The notes beneath the pieces were generated by a model. The model was not told the DNA's origin. It saw only the letters and a list, made by a program, of their open reading frames with translations, and ran no database searches. The translations under genes were made by a program, and so were the position numbers. This document shows positions 20,356 through 28,537 of a stretch of DNA of 58,638 bases, piece after piece (position 1 is the first letter of the stretch; every line of letters begins with the position of its first letter). The stretch covers positions 25,008-83,645 of the forward strand of contig NZ_NBYK01000014.1 in the NCBI RefSeq assembly GCF_002197985.1, in the 5' to 3' direction. The stretch comes from Halopseudomonas aestusnigri (GTDB lineage Bacteria; Pseudomonadota; Gammaproteobacteria; Pseudomonadales; Pseudomonadaceae).

Positions 20356-21924
20356 TCACGCCTGTCCCAGTGCCACGCCCTGCCCGCGCGGATCATGCAT
20401 CGCCTGCCGCCGCCCGTCCGGATGCAGCGCAATCGCCCCGGCCTGACCGGTAAACGGGCTGGCCGCCGGAATCATCTCGATATCATGCCCCATCGCTGCC
20501 AGTTGTTGCGCCACCTGCGGATCGATATCGGATTCCAGCTTGAGGTTATCGGTGCTGTCGAAAAAGCTGCGCCCAAGCAGAAAACGCGGCGTGCGCAGCG
20601 CCTGATCAATCGGCTTGGCAAAATCGACAAGCTGAGTCGCCAACACCATCTGCGTTTGCGGTTGACCGTCGCCGCCCTGGGTACCAAAAAACAGCTGGCG
20701 GCCGTCATCAGACAGATAGCAGGACGGATTGAGGGTATGCGCGGGCCGCTTGCCCGGCGCCCAGGCATTGGGGTGCGCTGGGTCGGCATTGAATCCGGCA
20801 GCGCGGTTCTGCCAGAGCACGCCGGTGTCGCCCAGCACACAGCCCGAGCCGAAATCATGAAACAGACTCTGAATCAGACAGGCCGTACGCCCTTCAGCGT
20901 CGGTTGCCGCCATCCACACGGTATCGGCCGGACGGCCCGGCTCGTTCCAGGCCGCCGCCTTGTGGTCGTCGATGATCGCGGCGTAGTCACGCCCGCAGCC
21001 TTCTGACAGGCTGGCACGGAAATCCCAGTCCGCAGAGGCCGGATCACAGAGTTCAGCGTTGCGCCGCAGCAGCCCCTGTTTAATCGCCTCGACCAGATAG
21101 TGGTAATAGCGCGCACTGCCATCGCCGCATGCACGCAGTGACTTGTTCTGCAGCGCGGCCATGGCCTGCAGGGTGTACAGCCCCTGACAGGGCGGTGCGA
21201 CGTTGAACAAGGTGCCGTCCCGATAACGGATGGAGATCGGCTCGACCAGTTCGGCCCGGGTCGCCAGCAGATCGTCACGACTCAAGCCGCAGCCCAGCCG
21301 GGCAAAGGACTCGGCAAAGGCCACACCCAGTTCACCCTGATAAAAGTCCTGCACGCCATGACGCGCCAGTTGCTCCAGTGTGTCAGCCAACGCCGGCTGG
21401 CGCAGCAGGTCTCCCGTCTGCAGCCAGCGCCCCTGCTGCTGACACAGCGCCTTGAGGTCCGGCAGAGATTCGATCAGGTCGTGACGCTGCTGCTGCCAGA
21501 ACAGCTGCGAGGCCGACACCTCGACACCGTCACGCGCCAGCACCGAAGCGTCTTCCAGCAGATCGCGCCAGCCGAGGCGCGAGCCCCACTGCTCGCGGCT
21601 GATCTTGCCTGCCAGCTCCCAGCTCGCCATGGCGCCAGCGGTGGTGGCCACCGACGCCGGGCCACGCAGGGTAATCCGGCCACCCTCAGGCAACTGCTGC
21701 CCGGCCTGGCCGATCCCCACAATGGTGCGTACCTGCCCGTCATGCAGCATCCAGAGTGCATCGCCGCCCAGACCGGTCATGTGCGGGTATACCGCCGCCA
21801 GCGCAGCACTGGCTGCCAGCATGGCATCAATAGCAGTGCCACCGGCCTCCAGCATGCGCATGCCGGCGGCGCTGGCATCATTGTGGGGGGTACAGATCAC
21901 GCCGCGGCGGGATTCAGCCAACAT
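20356..21924 (-). CDS. Gamma-glutamyltransferase family protein (YwrD/acylase-like)
   Basis: This 522-residue Ntn-hydrolase belongs to the gamma-glutamyltransferase family. The large-subunit part has SRRGVICTPHNDASAAGMRMLEAGGTAIDAMLAA. The self-processing nucleophile is T335 in DTVWMAATDAEG, followed by SLFHDFGSGCVLGDTGVLWQNRA. I see no clear signal peptide from the chosen ATG (MLAESRRG), so it is probably cytoplasmic, as for YwrD-like members. AGAGGAG lies seven bases upstream of this start. The frame stays open to 22311, but that extension crosses the promoter palindrome. It is transcribed first in an operon with gntR and may hydrolyse a gamma-glutamyl or acyl-amide compound taken up by the neighbouring transporter. 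Confidence 0.85.
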   Translation of the reverse strand: MLAESRRGVICTPHNDASAAGMRMLEAGGTAIDAMLAASAALAAVYPHMTGLGGDALWMLHDGQVRTIVGIGQAGQQLPEGGRITLRGPASVATTAGAMASWELAGKISREQWGSRLGWRDLLEDASVLARDGVEVSASQLFWQQQRHDLIESLPDLKALCQQQGRWLQTGDLLRQPALADTLEQLARHGVQDFYQGELGVAFAESFARLGCGLSRDDLLATRAELVEPISIRYRDGTLFNVAPPCQGLYTLQAMAALQNKSLRACGDGSARYYHYLVEAIKQGLLRRNAELCDPASADWDFRASLSEGCGRDYAAIIDDHKAAAWNEPGRPADTVWMAATDAEGRTACLIQSLFHDFGSGCVLGDTGVLWQNRAAGFNADPAHPNAWAPGKRPAHTLNPSCYLSDDGRQLFFGTQGGDGQPQTQMVLATQLVDFAKPIDQALRTPRFLLGRSFFDSTDNLKLESDIDPQVAQQLAAMGHDIEMIPAASPFTGQAGAIALHPDGRRQAMHDPRGQGVALGQA

Positions 21925-22231
21925 GACAGGCTCCTCTTGTCTAGCCATCAGAAACAACATTGCTAGCAATGAAAGCAAGAAGTGTTCCGCCAGGCAAAAC
22001 ATCAGACCAATAATCATCAGCACCGAAATAGCAGCCTCACCGAGCGCTCGCAGCGGCGTCATGCCGCGCCTCAGAGCACTCGGACTTGGGTCAGCCAGTA
22101 AACTGGAGCGGCCAACTGATCTGATGTTGACCCCGGACAATATCAGCCCGCTCGACAGCCCCCAGTATCCACCTAAGCTGAGGAAGGACGATTGCGTCCA
22201 AGCGACAACAACATCCCGCAGAGGAATGCTT
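21925..22231. other. Divergent promoter region, ggt and Cache gene
   Basis: This 307-base gap separates two divergent genes. Near 21941-21971 it holds the shared GCTAGC palindromes described separately. The part next to the Cache gene has a good ribosome site (AGAGGA) but no promoter I would defend. I see no small gene or RNA. The long ORFs through it on both strands have no recognisable protein family signal. Confidence 0.5.
21941..21971 (-). promoter_or_regulatory. GCTAGC operators upstream of the gamma-glutamyltransferase gene
   Basis: CATTGCTAGCAATG (21958-21971) is a perfect 14-bp palindrome containing the same TTGCTAGCAA core as the liv promoter 8.3 kb away. A second, weaker CTAGCCATC element (21941-21949) is centred 22 bases nearer the gene, echoing the double-site layout at liv. 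A possible sigma-54-like GG-N10-GC element lies just upstream on the minus strand. The sites are 17-47 bases before the start codon and would block transcription if bound. Confidence 0.65.
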
Positions 22232-23119
22232 ATGAACTTCAAGAATCCGGTCATGATTGCTGCTCTGACCATGGCAGCACTGTGCCCGCCGGCCTTCGCC
22301 ACTTCACCCACTCCGCCCCCACCGTCGGCCGAACCAGGTTACGAACAGCAGGCAGCCAGCGCTGCCCAACTGCTGCAAAAGGCGATTGCTGCCTATCGCG
22401 AGGAAGGCAACGCGGCTTTTGCCCGTTTCAGCCGCCAGGGCGAATTTATCGATGGCGACCAGTACGTTTACGTGGTCGACGAGAACGGCTACATGCTGGC
22501 CAGTGGCGGCCCGTCGGCGGCCCTGATCGGTCGTGATATCACGCCGCTGCTGGACCCGGAACTGAAGGAAGCCTTCAACTCGGCTCTGCAGGCACCGGAA
22601 TCAGACACGGTGTCGAGCGCCGAATACCGCTGGATGAACTGGAACGACGGCAAGGTGGAACGCAAGCAGGTGTTCTATCAGAAGGTCGACGGCAAGACCT
22701 TCGCCGTTGGCTATTACCTGCCACGCTCCAGCGAAGCTGCTGCCAAGGCACTGCTGGATGACGCGGCTGCCGCGATCGCAGACGATGCAGAGGCCACCAT
22801 CACCCGAATCAACCGACTGGACCCCGAGTTCAACCGGGACGATCTCTACGTCTTCGTGGTGGATATGGACACCATGAGCATGGTGGCGCACGGCTACAGC
22901 CGGCGTTTGCTCAACATTCATTTCCCGGATCTGAAAAACCGCGACGGCCTGCGCGTCGGCCAACAGATTCTGGATGCTGTAGAGGCCGGTGAAGACAGCG
23001 TCACCTACACCTGGCCCAACCCGGTAACCGAGCGACCAGAAGAGAAGAAGACCCTGATTCGCAAGGTCGGCAACTATCTGGTTGCGGTGGGTTACTACCA
23101 GGAGCCGGTAACCGAGTAA
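22232..23119 (+). CDS. Secreted tandem Cache-domain protein
   Basis: This 295-residue protein has a signal peptide ending near PAFA, then a proline-rich linker and two related Cache-type ligand-binding repeats. Repeat one (about 50-170) contains FIDGDQYVYVVDENGYMLASGG, IGRDITPLLD and a C-terminal KVDGKTFAVGYYLPR. Repeat two (about 185-293) contains DDLYVFVVDMDTMSMVAHG, then GDSVTYTWPNP-like and KVGNYLVAVGYYQEP. Unlike Cache receptors it has no later membrane span or cytoplasmic output domain. It is probably a free periplasmic sensor or binding protein. The ATG at 22232 has AGAGGA six bases upstream; ATG 22226 is an alternative. Confidence 0.75.
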   Translation: MNFKNPVMIAALTMAALCPPAFATSPTPPPPSAEPGYEQQAASAAQLLQKAIAAYREEGNAAFARFSRQGEFIDGDQYVYVVDENGYMLASGGPSAALIGRDITPLLDPELKEAFNSALQAPESDTVSSAEYRWMNWNDGKVERKQVFYQKVDGKTFAVGYYLPRSSEAAAKALLDDAAAAIADDAEATITRINRLDPEFNRDDLYVFVVDMDTMSMVAHGYSRRLLNIHFPDLKNRDGLRVGQQILDAVEAGEDSVTYTWPNPVTERPEEKKTLIRKVGNYLVAVGYYQEPVTE

Positions 23120-23125
23120 GCCTGA

Positions 23126-23153
23126 CAGGCTGGTGGCGCCCGCCATCAGCCTG
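23126..23153. terminator. Bidirectional terminator between Cache and dksA-like genes
   Basis: CAGGCTGGTGGCG and CGCCATCAGCCTG form a stem of about 12 bp with one G-U pair and a four-base GCCC loop, placed between convergent genes that end at 23119 and 23161. There is no T run. Confidence 0.6.
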
Positions 23154-23160
23154 CTTGCAG

Positions 23161-23427
23161 CTAGCGCAGCTGACTGTCCTTGCTGGCACTGCGGTTGTAA
23201 CCGGACTCAAACCGGGCGCCTTTCTCCTGCTCTGCCTGACAGGCGAGACACAGGCGCACACCCGGCAACGCCTGACGACGACGCTCGGCAATCGGCTCCC
23301 CACAGTGTTCACAGTGACTCAGACTTTCGCCCTTGGGCAAATCCTGCCGGGCGCGCTCGACAGCGGAATCGAGTGTCGCGTCGATCTGCTCCTGTACCGC
23401 TCCGTCCTGTGCCCAGCCACTGGCCAT
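23161..23427 (-). CDS. Small DksA/TraR-type C4 zinc-finger protein
   Basis: This 88-residue protein has the TraR/YbiI architecture: a short helix (MASGWAQDGAVQEQIDATLDSAVERARQ) and a zinc finger with C-x2-C in HCEHCGEPI and C-x2-C in LCLACQ. Four cysteines are intact. Such proteins can bind the RNA polymerase secondary channel like DksA, but many YbiI-like members have no proven role. The ATG at 23427 has GGGAGG six bases upstream and is 13 bases after the sirtuin stop, so it is the second gene of that operon. Confidence 0.85.
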   Translation of the reverse strand: MASGWAQDGAVQEQIDATLDSAVERARQDLPKGESLSHCEHCGEPIAERRRQALPGVRLCLACQAEQEKGARFESGYNRSASKDSQLR

Positions 23428-23440
23428 GATGCCTCCCGCT

Positions 23441-24202
23441 TTACTCGTCGAAAGCCGCTTGCAACAGCGATGGCAGCACTTCGCCGGCCGCGCCAGCCAA
23501 CAGCCATTCATGCTGACCACCCAACGCCTGCGGCTGCGGGTTGACGTGGACCACGGCCGCCCCGGCCTGCAGCGCAATTTCCGGCACCTGTGCCGCGGGA
23601 TAAACCACGCCGGAGGTGCCAACCGAGAGCAGCAGATCACAATCAGCCGCCGCCGCAAAGGCCGCTTCGAGCGCATCGACCGGCAGGCTCTCGCCAAACC
23701 AGACCACGCCGGGCCGGACCAGACCGCCGCACTGCTTGCAACGTGGCGGCGCAAGACGCCGACCTTCGGCAGGTTCTAACGGTGGTTCGGCCGGCATGCT
23801 GAATGGCGAAGCACACCGACTGCATCGCGGCTGATGCAGGCTGCCGTGCAGGTGCAACACATCGGTAGTGCCGGCGCGCTCGTGCAGGTCGTCCACATTC
23901 TGGGTGACCAGCGTCAGCTTCGGCACCCGCTTTGCCAGCTCGGCAATCGCCAGATGGCCCGGGTTGGGCTGGGTGCTCAGCACCTGCATGCGCCGCCACT
24001 CGTACCAGCCCCAGACCAGCTCCGGGTCATCCTCGAAGGCCTCGGGCGTTGCCAGGCGCATGGGATCAAACCGCGACCAGAGCCCGCTCAGCGCATCACG
24101 GAAGGTGGCGATGCCACTTTCTGCAGACACTCCGGCACCGGTGAACACCACCACATGCTGCGCATCACGCAGCCGCGCCAGCAAGCCCTGATCAAACGTC
24201 AT
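23441..24202 (-). CDS. cobB: NAD-dependent protein deacylase, sirtuin (CobB-like)
   Basis: This 253-residue sirtuin removes acyl groups from protein lysines using NAD+. Motifs are FTGAGVSAESGIATFRD, TQNVDDLHERAG, the catalytic His in HLHGSLHQ, and a zinc ribbon with CSRC and CKQC. A Y-x2-R in WGWYEWRRMQV matches the acid-recognising pair of SIRT5/CobB-type desuccinylases, so both deacetylation and desuccinylation are plausible. I choose the ATG at 24202 (MTFDQ), with GGAGG seven bases upstream. An in-frame ATG ten codons earlier lacks this site. The small DksA-like gene follows. Confidence 0.9.
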   Translation of the reverse strand: MTFDQGLLARLRDAQHVVVFTGAGVSAESGIATFRDALSGLWSRFDPMRLATPEAFEDDPELVWGWYEWRRMQVLSTQPNPGHLAIAELAKRVPKLTLVTQNVDDLHERAGTTDVLHLHGSLHQPRCSRCASPFSMPAEPPLEPAEGRRLAPPRCKQCGGLVRPGVVWFGESLPVDALEAAFAAAADCDLLLSVGTSGVVYPAAQVPEIALQAGAAVVHVNPQPQALGGQHEWLLAGAAGEVLPSLLQAAFDE

Positions 24203-24249
24203 CACCGCGCCTCCATAACCCGTTGCCGTCATCGTGCACCAGGGCGGAG

Positions 24250-25062
24250 TCAGTCGGCAAATACAAAGCCGGCCAGCGGTACGCCCATCGCAACCTGATG
24301 AAAGTCAGTGCGCCCGGGGCTGTCAGCAGCAGCGCCTGCCACCACATGCAGCGGCAGCAGATGCTCGGCATCGGGGTGTGCCAGCAGTGCGCCCGGCGCC
24401 TGCTGCCAGTCAGCCAGCGCAGCATCGCGCTCGGCCTGCGGCAGCACGATCGTGTTCTGCAGCCAGCGATCAAAAGCTTCGACCGCCGGCGCCGGCGTCA
24501 CCAGATTGGCGCGCATCAGCGGGATATTGTGAAAGCTCATGCCACTGCCGACGATCAGCACGCCCTGCTCGCGCAGCGGCGCCAGCGCGCGGCCCAACTC
24601 CAGATGGGCCTGCGGGTCCATATCGGCCCGCAGCGACAACTGCAGCACCGGAATATCGGCCTCGGGCCGCACCAGCTTGAGCGGGATAAAGACCCCGTGA
24701 TCAAACCCTCGACGGTGGTTGAACGCGGTCTCGAAACCCGCTTTGCCCAGCAGCTCGGCGACCTCAGCTGCCAGCTCCGGCGCGCCCGGCGCGGGCCAGG
24801 TCAGCTGGTAGGTGTGCGGCGGAAAGCCGTAGTAGTCAAACAACAGGCCGGGGGCGGCCTGGGTATTGAGGGTAAAGACCGGCTCTTCCCAGTGGGCAGA
24901 GATCACCAGCAGGACGCGGGGAGCCACATTCAGGCTCGGCAACAGCGTGCGCAGCCAGGCCTCCATGCCCTGCCAGGTGTCGGCCGGCTCCCACTCCATG
25001 AAGAAGCAGGGGCCGGCGCCATGGGGAAGAAAGACCGTCGGCAGTCGATTGGCAGACATCAT
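24250..25062 (-). CDS. DODA-type extradiol ring-opening dioxygenase (YgiD-like)
   Basis: This 270-residue enzyme belongs to the LigB-type class III extradiol dioxygenases of the 4,5-DOPA dioxygenase group. Metal ligands are likely the His in FLPHGAGPC near the N-terminus, the His of ISAHWEEP and the His of RGFDHGVFIPL; the later GSGMSFHN motif is typical. Natural substrates in bacteria are unclear beyond catechol-like compounds. It is downstream of a DoxX gene on the same strand and probably in one operon under the divergent LysR regulator. Translation may start at either of the two first methionines. Confidence 0.87.
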   Translation of the reverse strand: MMSANRLPTVFLPHGAGPCFFMEWEPADTWQGMEAWLRTLLPSLNVAPRVLLVISAHWEEPVFTLNTQAAPGLLFDYYGFPPHTYQLTWPAPGAPELAAEVAELLGKAGFETAFNHRRGFDHGVFIPLKLVRPEADIPVLQLSLRADMDPQAHLELGRALAPLREQGVLIVGSGMSFHNIPLMRANLVTPAPAVEAFDRWLQNTIVLPQAERDAALADWQQAPGALLAHPDAEHLLPLHVVAGAAADSPGRTDFHQVAMGVPLAGFVFAD

Positions 25063-25084
25063 TCGCCCTCCATCCAGTCAATGA

Positions 25085-25540
25085 TCAGATACGCAGACCC
25101 AGGCGGGCATCCAGCGAGAAACGATCACCACCGCGCAGGAAGATACCGAAGGCAGTCAGCGCCCACAGCAGCGGGTATTCGATTCCGCCATTGGTCCAGA
25201 AGAAGCCATTGGCCGTGTGCACAGTCAGCGCTACGCCGAGCATGAAGGTGACCGCCAGCGCTGCCGGACGGGTCAGCAGGCCAAGAACCAGTGCCAAACC
25301 ACCAAAGAACTCGACCAGGCCCGCCAGCAGCGCAAACAGAATCCCGGGTGACATGCCCAGCGAACCTTCAAAGAACTGGCCGGTTGCTTCCAGACCGTAG
25401 CCGCCAAACCAGCCAAACAGTTTCTGCGCGCCGTGCGGCATCAGCATCAGGCCGGCGGTAATACGAATCAGCGGATAGCCCAGCGGGGGCAGACGTTCAA
25501 AGATGGCCAGGCCGGGGGTAGCTGTGTGTTGGTTGCTCAT
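25085..25540 (-). CDS. DoxX family membrane protein
   Basis: This 151-residue protein has four hydrophobic segments and the DoxX-family motif LIRITAGLMLMPHGAQKLFGWFGG, then LVEFFGGLALVLGLLTRPAAL and a C-terminal LLWALTAFGIFLRGGDRFSLD. DoxX proteins are small quinone- or redox-linked membrane proteins whose bacterial roles are mostly unproven. It precedes the dioxygenase gene by 22 bases. I start at ATG 25540 (MSNQHTATPG); the open frame runs to 25615 but into the divergent promoter. It is divergent from the LysR gene with 86 bases between. Confidence 0.87.
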   Translation of the reverse strand: MSNQHTATPGLAIFERLPPLGYPLIRITAGLMLMPHGAQKLFGWFGGYGLEATGQFFEGSLGMSPGILFALLAGLVEFFGGLALVLGLLTRPAALAVTFMLGVALTVHTANGFFWTNGGIEYPLLWALTAFGIFLRGGDRFSLDARLGLRI

Positions 25541-25626
25541 GATGTGTCTCCAAAGGTTGCGTTGAGTTGATGGAGAGCAGAGTATGTTGGTTTCCAAAAC
25601 GAAAGAAGACTGCAAAAAAGGAACCC

Positions 25627-26559
25627 ATGGTTAACAAATCGGAAACCTTGGGCGGATCACTCGAAGACCTGTACGCCTTTTGCGCTGTCATCGAGTTTGG
25701 CACTCTTTCCGCCGCCGCCCGTGAACGGGGAGAAACCAAAGGCAGTATCAGCCGCCGCCTGTCGCGCCTGGAGCAACGCCTCGGCGTCGCCCTGCTGGCG
25801 CGCACCCCTCGGTCGGTATCGGCAACGGAGGAAGGCACCACGTTCTATCTGAAGGCCCGCGACGCCCTGACCTTGCTGGCCGACGCCAGTGCCAGCGCCC
25901 GCGCCGCGCAGGACGTGCCAGCCGGTCATCTGCGCCTGACCGCACCGCTGGACCTGGGAGTTGGCGTGTTGCCGCTGCTTCTGACACGGTTCCGCGCGCA
26001 GTATCCGCAAATCGACATCGAGCTGCTGCTGACCGACACCCCACTCGACCTCAGCGCCCATCGTATCGATCTGGCCCTGCGCGCTACGCCGGGCAACCTG
26101 CCGGACATGAGCTATCGCGCCTCTGCGCTGGTGAACTTCCGCATCGGGCTGTATTGCTCACCAGGCTATCTTGCTGAACGCGAGCCGCCGAGCCAGCCTG
26201 CCCACCTGGCCGGGCATCAATTGCTGGCCTGTCGTGAGCGGGTCGGCGCAACAACCCTGCTGCTGAACGACAGTCGCGGGCATGGGGCCAGCCTGACCCT
26301 GAAGCCGGTCATGCGCACCAGCGACTACGCCAGTGCCCACCAACTGCTGTGCAACGGCGCTGGCATCGGCCCCCTGCCGGACCTGATTGCCCGCCAGAGT
26401 CTGGCCCGCGGCGAGCTGGTACCGATTCTTGCCGACTGGCAGGTAGCAACCGGCACCCTTTACGCAATCACTCTCAGCGGCGCTCAGGCCCCCGCCAGGG
26501 TGCGGTTGTTCCGCGAGTTTCTGCGCAAAGAGCTGACAACCCTGCAGCAACCGACCTGA
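25627..26559 (+). CDS. LysR-family transcriptional regulator
   Basis: This is a 310-residue LysR regulator. The N-terminal HTH reads LEDLYAFCAVIEFGTLSAAARERGETKGSISRRLSRLEQRLGVALLARTPR, and the effector domain follows (LRLTAPLDLGVGVLPLLLTRFRAQYPQIDIELLL). It belongs to the CrgA-like branch of LysR proteins by style. It diverges from doxX and the dioxygenase gene and should regulate them. A TTGG-TTT-CCAA repeat (25587-25597) in the 86-base gap is a possible binding site. The start at 25627 (MVNKSETLGG) places the HTH at the usual distance; an earlier in-frame ATG adds 20 odd residues. Confidence 0.87.
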   Translation: MVNKSETLGGSLEDLYAFCAVIEFGTLSAAARERGETKGSISRRLSRLEQRLGVALLARTPRSVSATEEGTTFYLKARDALTLLADASASARAAQDVPAGHLRLTAPLDLGVGVLPLLLTRFRAQYPQIDIELLLTDTPLDLSAHRIDLALRATPGNLPDMSYRASALVNFRIGLYCSPGYLAEREPPSQPAHLAGHQLLACRERVGATTLLLNDSRGHGASLTLKPVMRTSDYASAHQLLCNGAGIGPLPDLIARQSLARGELVPILADWQVATGTLYAITLSGAQAPARVRLFREFLRKELTTLQQPT

Positions 26560-26623
26560 CCGCTGGCGCCATAGCCATTACACTGGCAACAGCTGCACTC
26601 CCCACACCCGAACCGGATGCCAC

Positions 26624-28537
26624 ATGCAGATTGAACTGATCGAGATTCGCGACCACCTGAGCCGCTTCCCGCCGTTCGACGAGCTGCCCGAGGAGCTGCT
26701 GGGCGAGATTGCCCGGCAGGTCGAGATCGGCTACTTCAAGGCGGGAACAGATATTCTTGCCTTTAATCAGGAAATCCACGAGCTGCACTACATCCGCAGC
26801 GGCGCAGTCGATATCTTTCGCCGCGGTGGCGATCTCTACAACCGCCTGGGCGAAGGCGATATTTTCGGCCATTTCGGCCTGCTGCGGCGCAACCGTGTGC
26901 GCTTTCCAGCCCGCGCTATCGAAGACACGCTGATTTACTACATCCCCGGCACGCTGTTCGACCAATTTTGTGAACAGCATGAGCATTTTGCCGACTTTGT
27001 CGAAGCCGAGGGCCAGTCACGTCTGAAAGCCGCCGTCGAAAACGGCCGCGCCAGCGAGCTGATGAAGATCAAGGTGCGCAAGCTGATATCCCGCCTGCCG
27101 GTCACCGTACCGCTGAACACCAGCGTGCAGGAGGCCGCGCAGGTCATGACGGCGCAAAGCGTGTCATCGCTGGTAGTCGTGGACCCGCACAGCCAGTGGC
27201 CCAATCCGGATCGCGTTCCGGTGGCCGATGCCCAGCACGGGGTGATGGTCGGCATCATTACCGACCGCGACTTCCGCACCCGGGTACTGGCCGAAGGCTT
27301 GCCACTGGACACGCCGGTCAGCGCGGTCATGTCACCCAACCCGATTACCGTGCAGGGTGACGACACCGTGTTTGAAGCCATGCTCAGCATGCTGCGCAAC
27401 AATATCCACCATCTGCCGGTGGTCAAGCGTCGTCGCCCGATCGGGCTGATCAACCTGAGCGACATCATCAAGTACGAATCCCAGAGCAGCCTTTATCTTG
27501 TCAGTGCGATTTACAACAAGAAATCGGTAGCCGAGTTGCAGGCCCTGCTGCCCGATGTGCGCGCCACCTTCGTGCGCATGGCCCGCGATGAAGCCAGTGC
27601 ACACATGATCGGCAGCGCCATGTCGGGCATTGGTCGCAGCTTCAGCCAGCGTCTGCTGGAGCTGGCCGAAGACGAGCTCGGCCCGCCGCCGGTCCCTTAC
27701 GCCTTTATGGCGCTCGGCTCCATGGCGCGGGACGAGCAGCTGGTCGTATCCGATCAGGACAACGCGCTGGTACTGGACGACAGCTTCGACCCGGCCCTGC
27801 ACGACGATTACTTTTTCAAACTGGCCACCTTCGTCAGCGATGGCCTGGCCGCCTGCGGCTACACCTATTGCAAGGGCGGCATCATGGCGACCAACCCGAA
27901 ATGGCGCCAGCCGCTGTCGGTCTGGCGCAAATACTTTATCGACTGGATCGAGCGCCCCAAGGCAGAGGCCCTGCTCAACAGTTGCATTTTCTTCGATCTG
28001 GATGCGGTCTATGGCGAGTCAGCACTGGTGGAAGAGCTGCAGGAATTGCTGGCAGAGCGCGCCAGCAGCAACGAGCCCTTCCTCGCAGCCCTTGCCCGCA
28101 ATGCGCTGAACCGCACACCACCACTGGGCATCTTTCGTACCTTCGTGATGGAAAAGGACGGCCGTCAACGCGATGTCATCAACCTCAAGCGCCGCGGCAC
28201 CGCGCCACTGACCGATCTGATCCGAGTGCATGCACTGGCCTGTGGCTCACGGGCGCAGAACTCGTTCGAGCGACTGGATGCGATCGCCGCCACCAAGTTG
28301 ATGCCGCCGGAATCACTGGAGCGGCTGCGCTACGCGCTGGAGTTTCTGTCGCTGGTGCGCATCCGCCACCAGGCCATGGATATCGAGGACAGCATCGAAC
28401 CGGACAACGAAATTGAACCGGAAAAGGTACCCACCGTCGAGCGGCACAACCTCAAGGAAGCCTTTCAGGTGCTGAGTAACGCCCAGAAGTTCCTGCGCTT
28501 TCGCTACCCGCACCTGCCGGTCACCCGCACCCTATGA
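26624..28537 (+). CDS. cNMP-binding / CBS / DUF294 nucleotidyltransferase-like signalling protein
   Basis: This 637-residue cytosolic protein has, in order, a cyclic-nucleotide-binding-like domain (about 1-140, with GAVDIFRRGGDLYNRLGEGDIFGHFGLL), a pair of CBS domains (about 150-290, TVPLNTSVQEAAQVMTAQSV and VMSPNPITVQGDDTVFEAML), a DUF294 nucleotidyltransferase-like domain (about 300-440) and a DUF294 C-terminal helical domain. The GlnD-like motif FMALGSMARDEQLVVSDQDN is intact, so nucleotidyl transfer to a partner is possible. In pseudomonads such proteins pair with a DEDDh exonuclease, as here with a four-base overlap. The signal sensed is not known. Confidence 0.88.
   Translation: MQIELIEIRDHLSRFPPFDELPEELLGEIARQVEIGYFKAGTDILAFNQEIHELHYIRSGAVDIFRRGGDLYNRLGEGDIFGHFGLLRRNRVRFPARAIEDTLIYYIPGTLFDQFCEQHEHFADFVEAEGQSRLKAAVENGRASELMKIKVRKLISRLPVTVPLNTSVQEAAQVMTAQSVSSLVVVDPHSQWPNPDRVPVADAQHGVMVGIITDRDFRTRVLAEGLPLDTPVSAVMSPNPITVQGDDTVFEAMLSMLRNNIHHLPVVKRRRPIGLINLSDIIKYESQSSLYLVSAIYNKKSVAELQALLPDVRATFVRMARDEASAHMIGSAMSGIGRSFSQRLLELAEDELGPPPVPYAFMALGSMARDEQLVVSDQDNALVLDDSFDPALHDDYFFKLATFVSDGLAACGYTYCKGGIMATNPKWRQPLSVWRKYFIDWIERPKAEALLNSCIFFDLDAVYGESALVEELQELLAERASSNEPFLAALARNALNRTPPLGIFRTFVMEKDGRQRDVINLKRRGTAPLTDLIRVHALACGSRAQNSFERLDAIAATKLMPPESLERLRYALEFLSLVRIRHQAMDIEDSIEPDNEIEPEKVPTVERHNLKEAFQVLSNAQKFLRFRYPHLPVTRTL

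Noticed and set aside
21925..22311. N-terminal extension of the gamma-glutamyltransferase to 651 residues
   Set aside because: It would run through the GCTAGC palindromes and the divergent promoter, while a strong ribosome site (AGAGGAG) lies just before the family start at 21924.
25587..25597. TTGG-TTT-CCAA as a firm LysR operator
   Set aside because: Only four pairs are symmetric; LysR sites vary greatly, so I mention it in the gene entry but do not list it as a feature.
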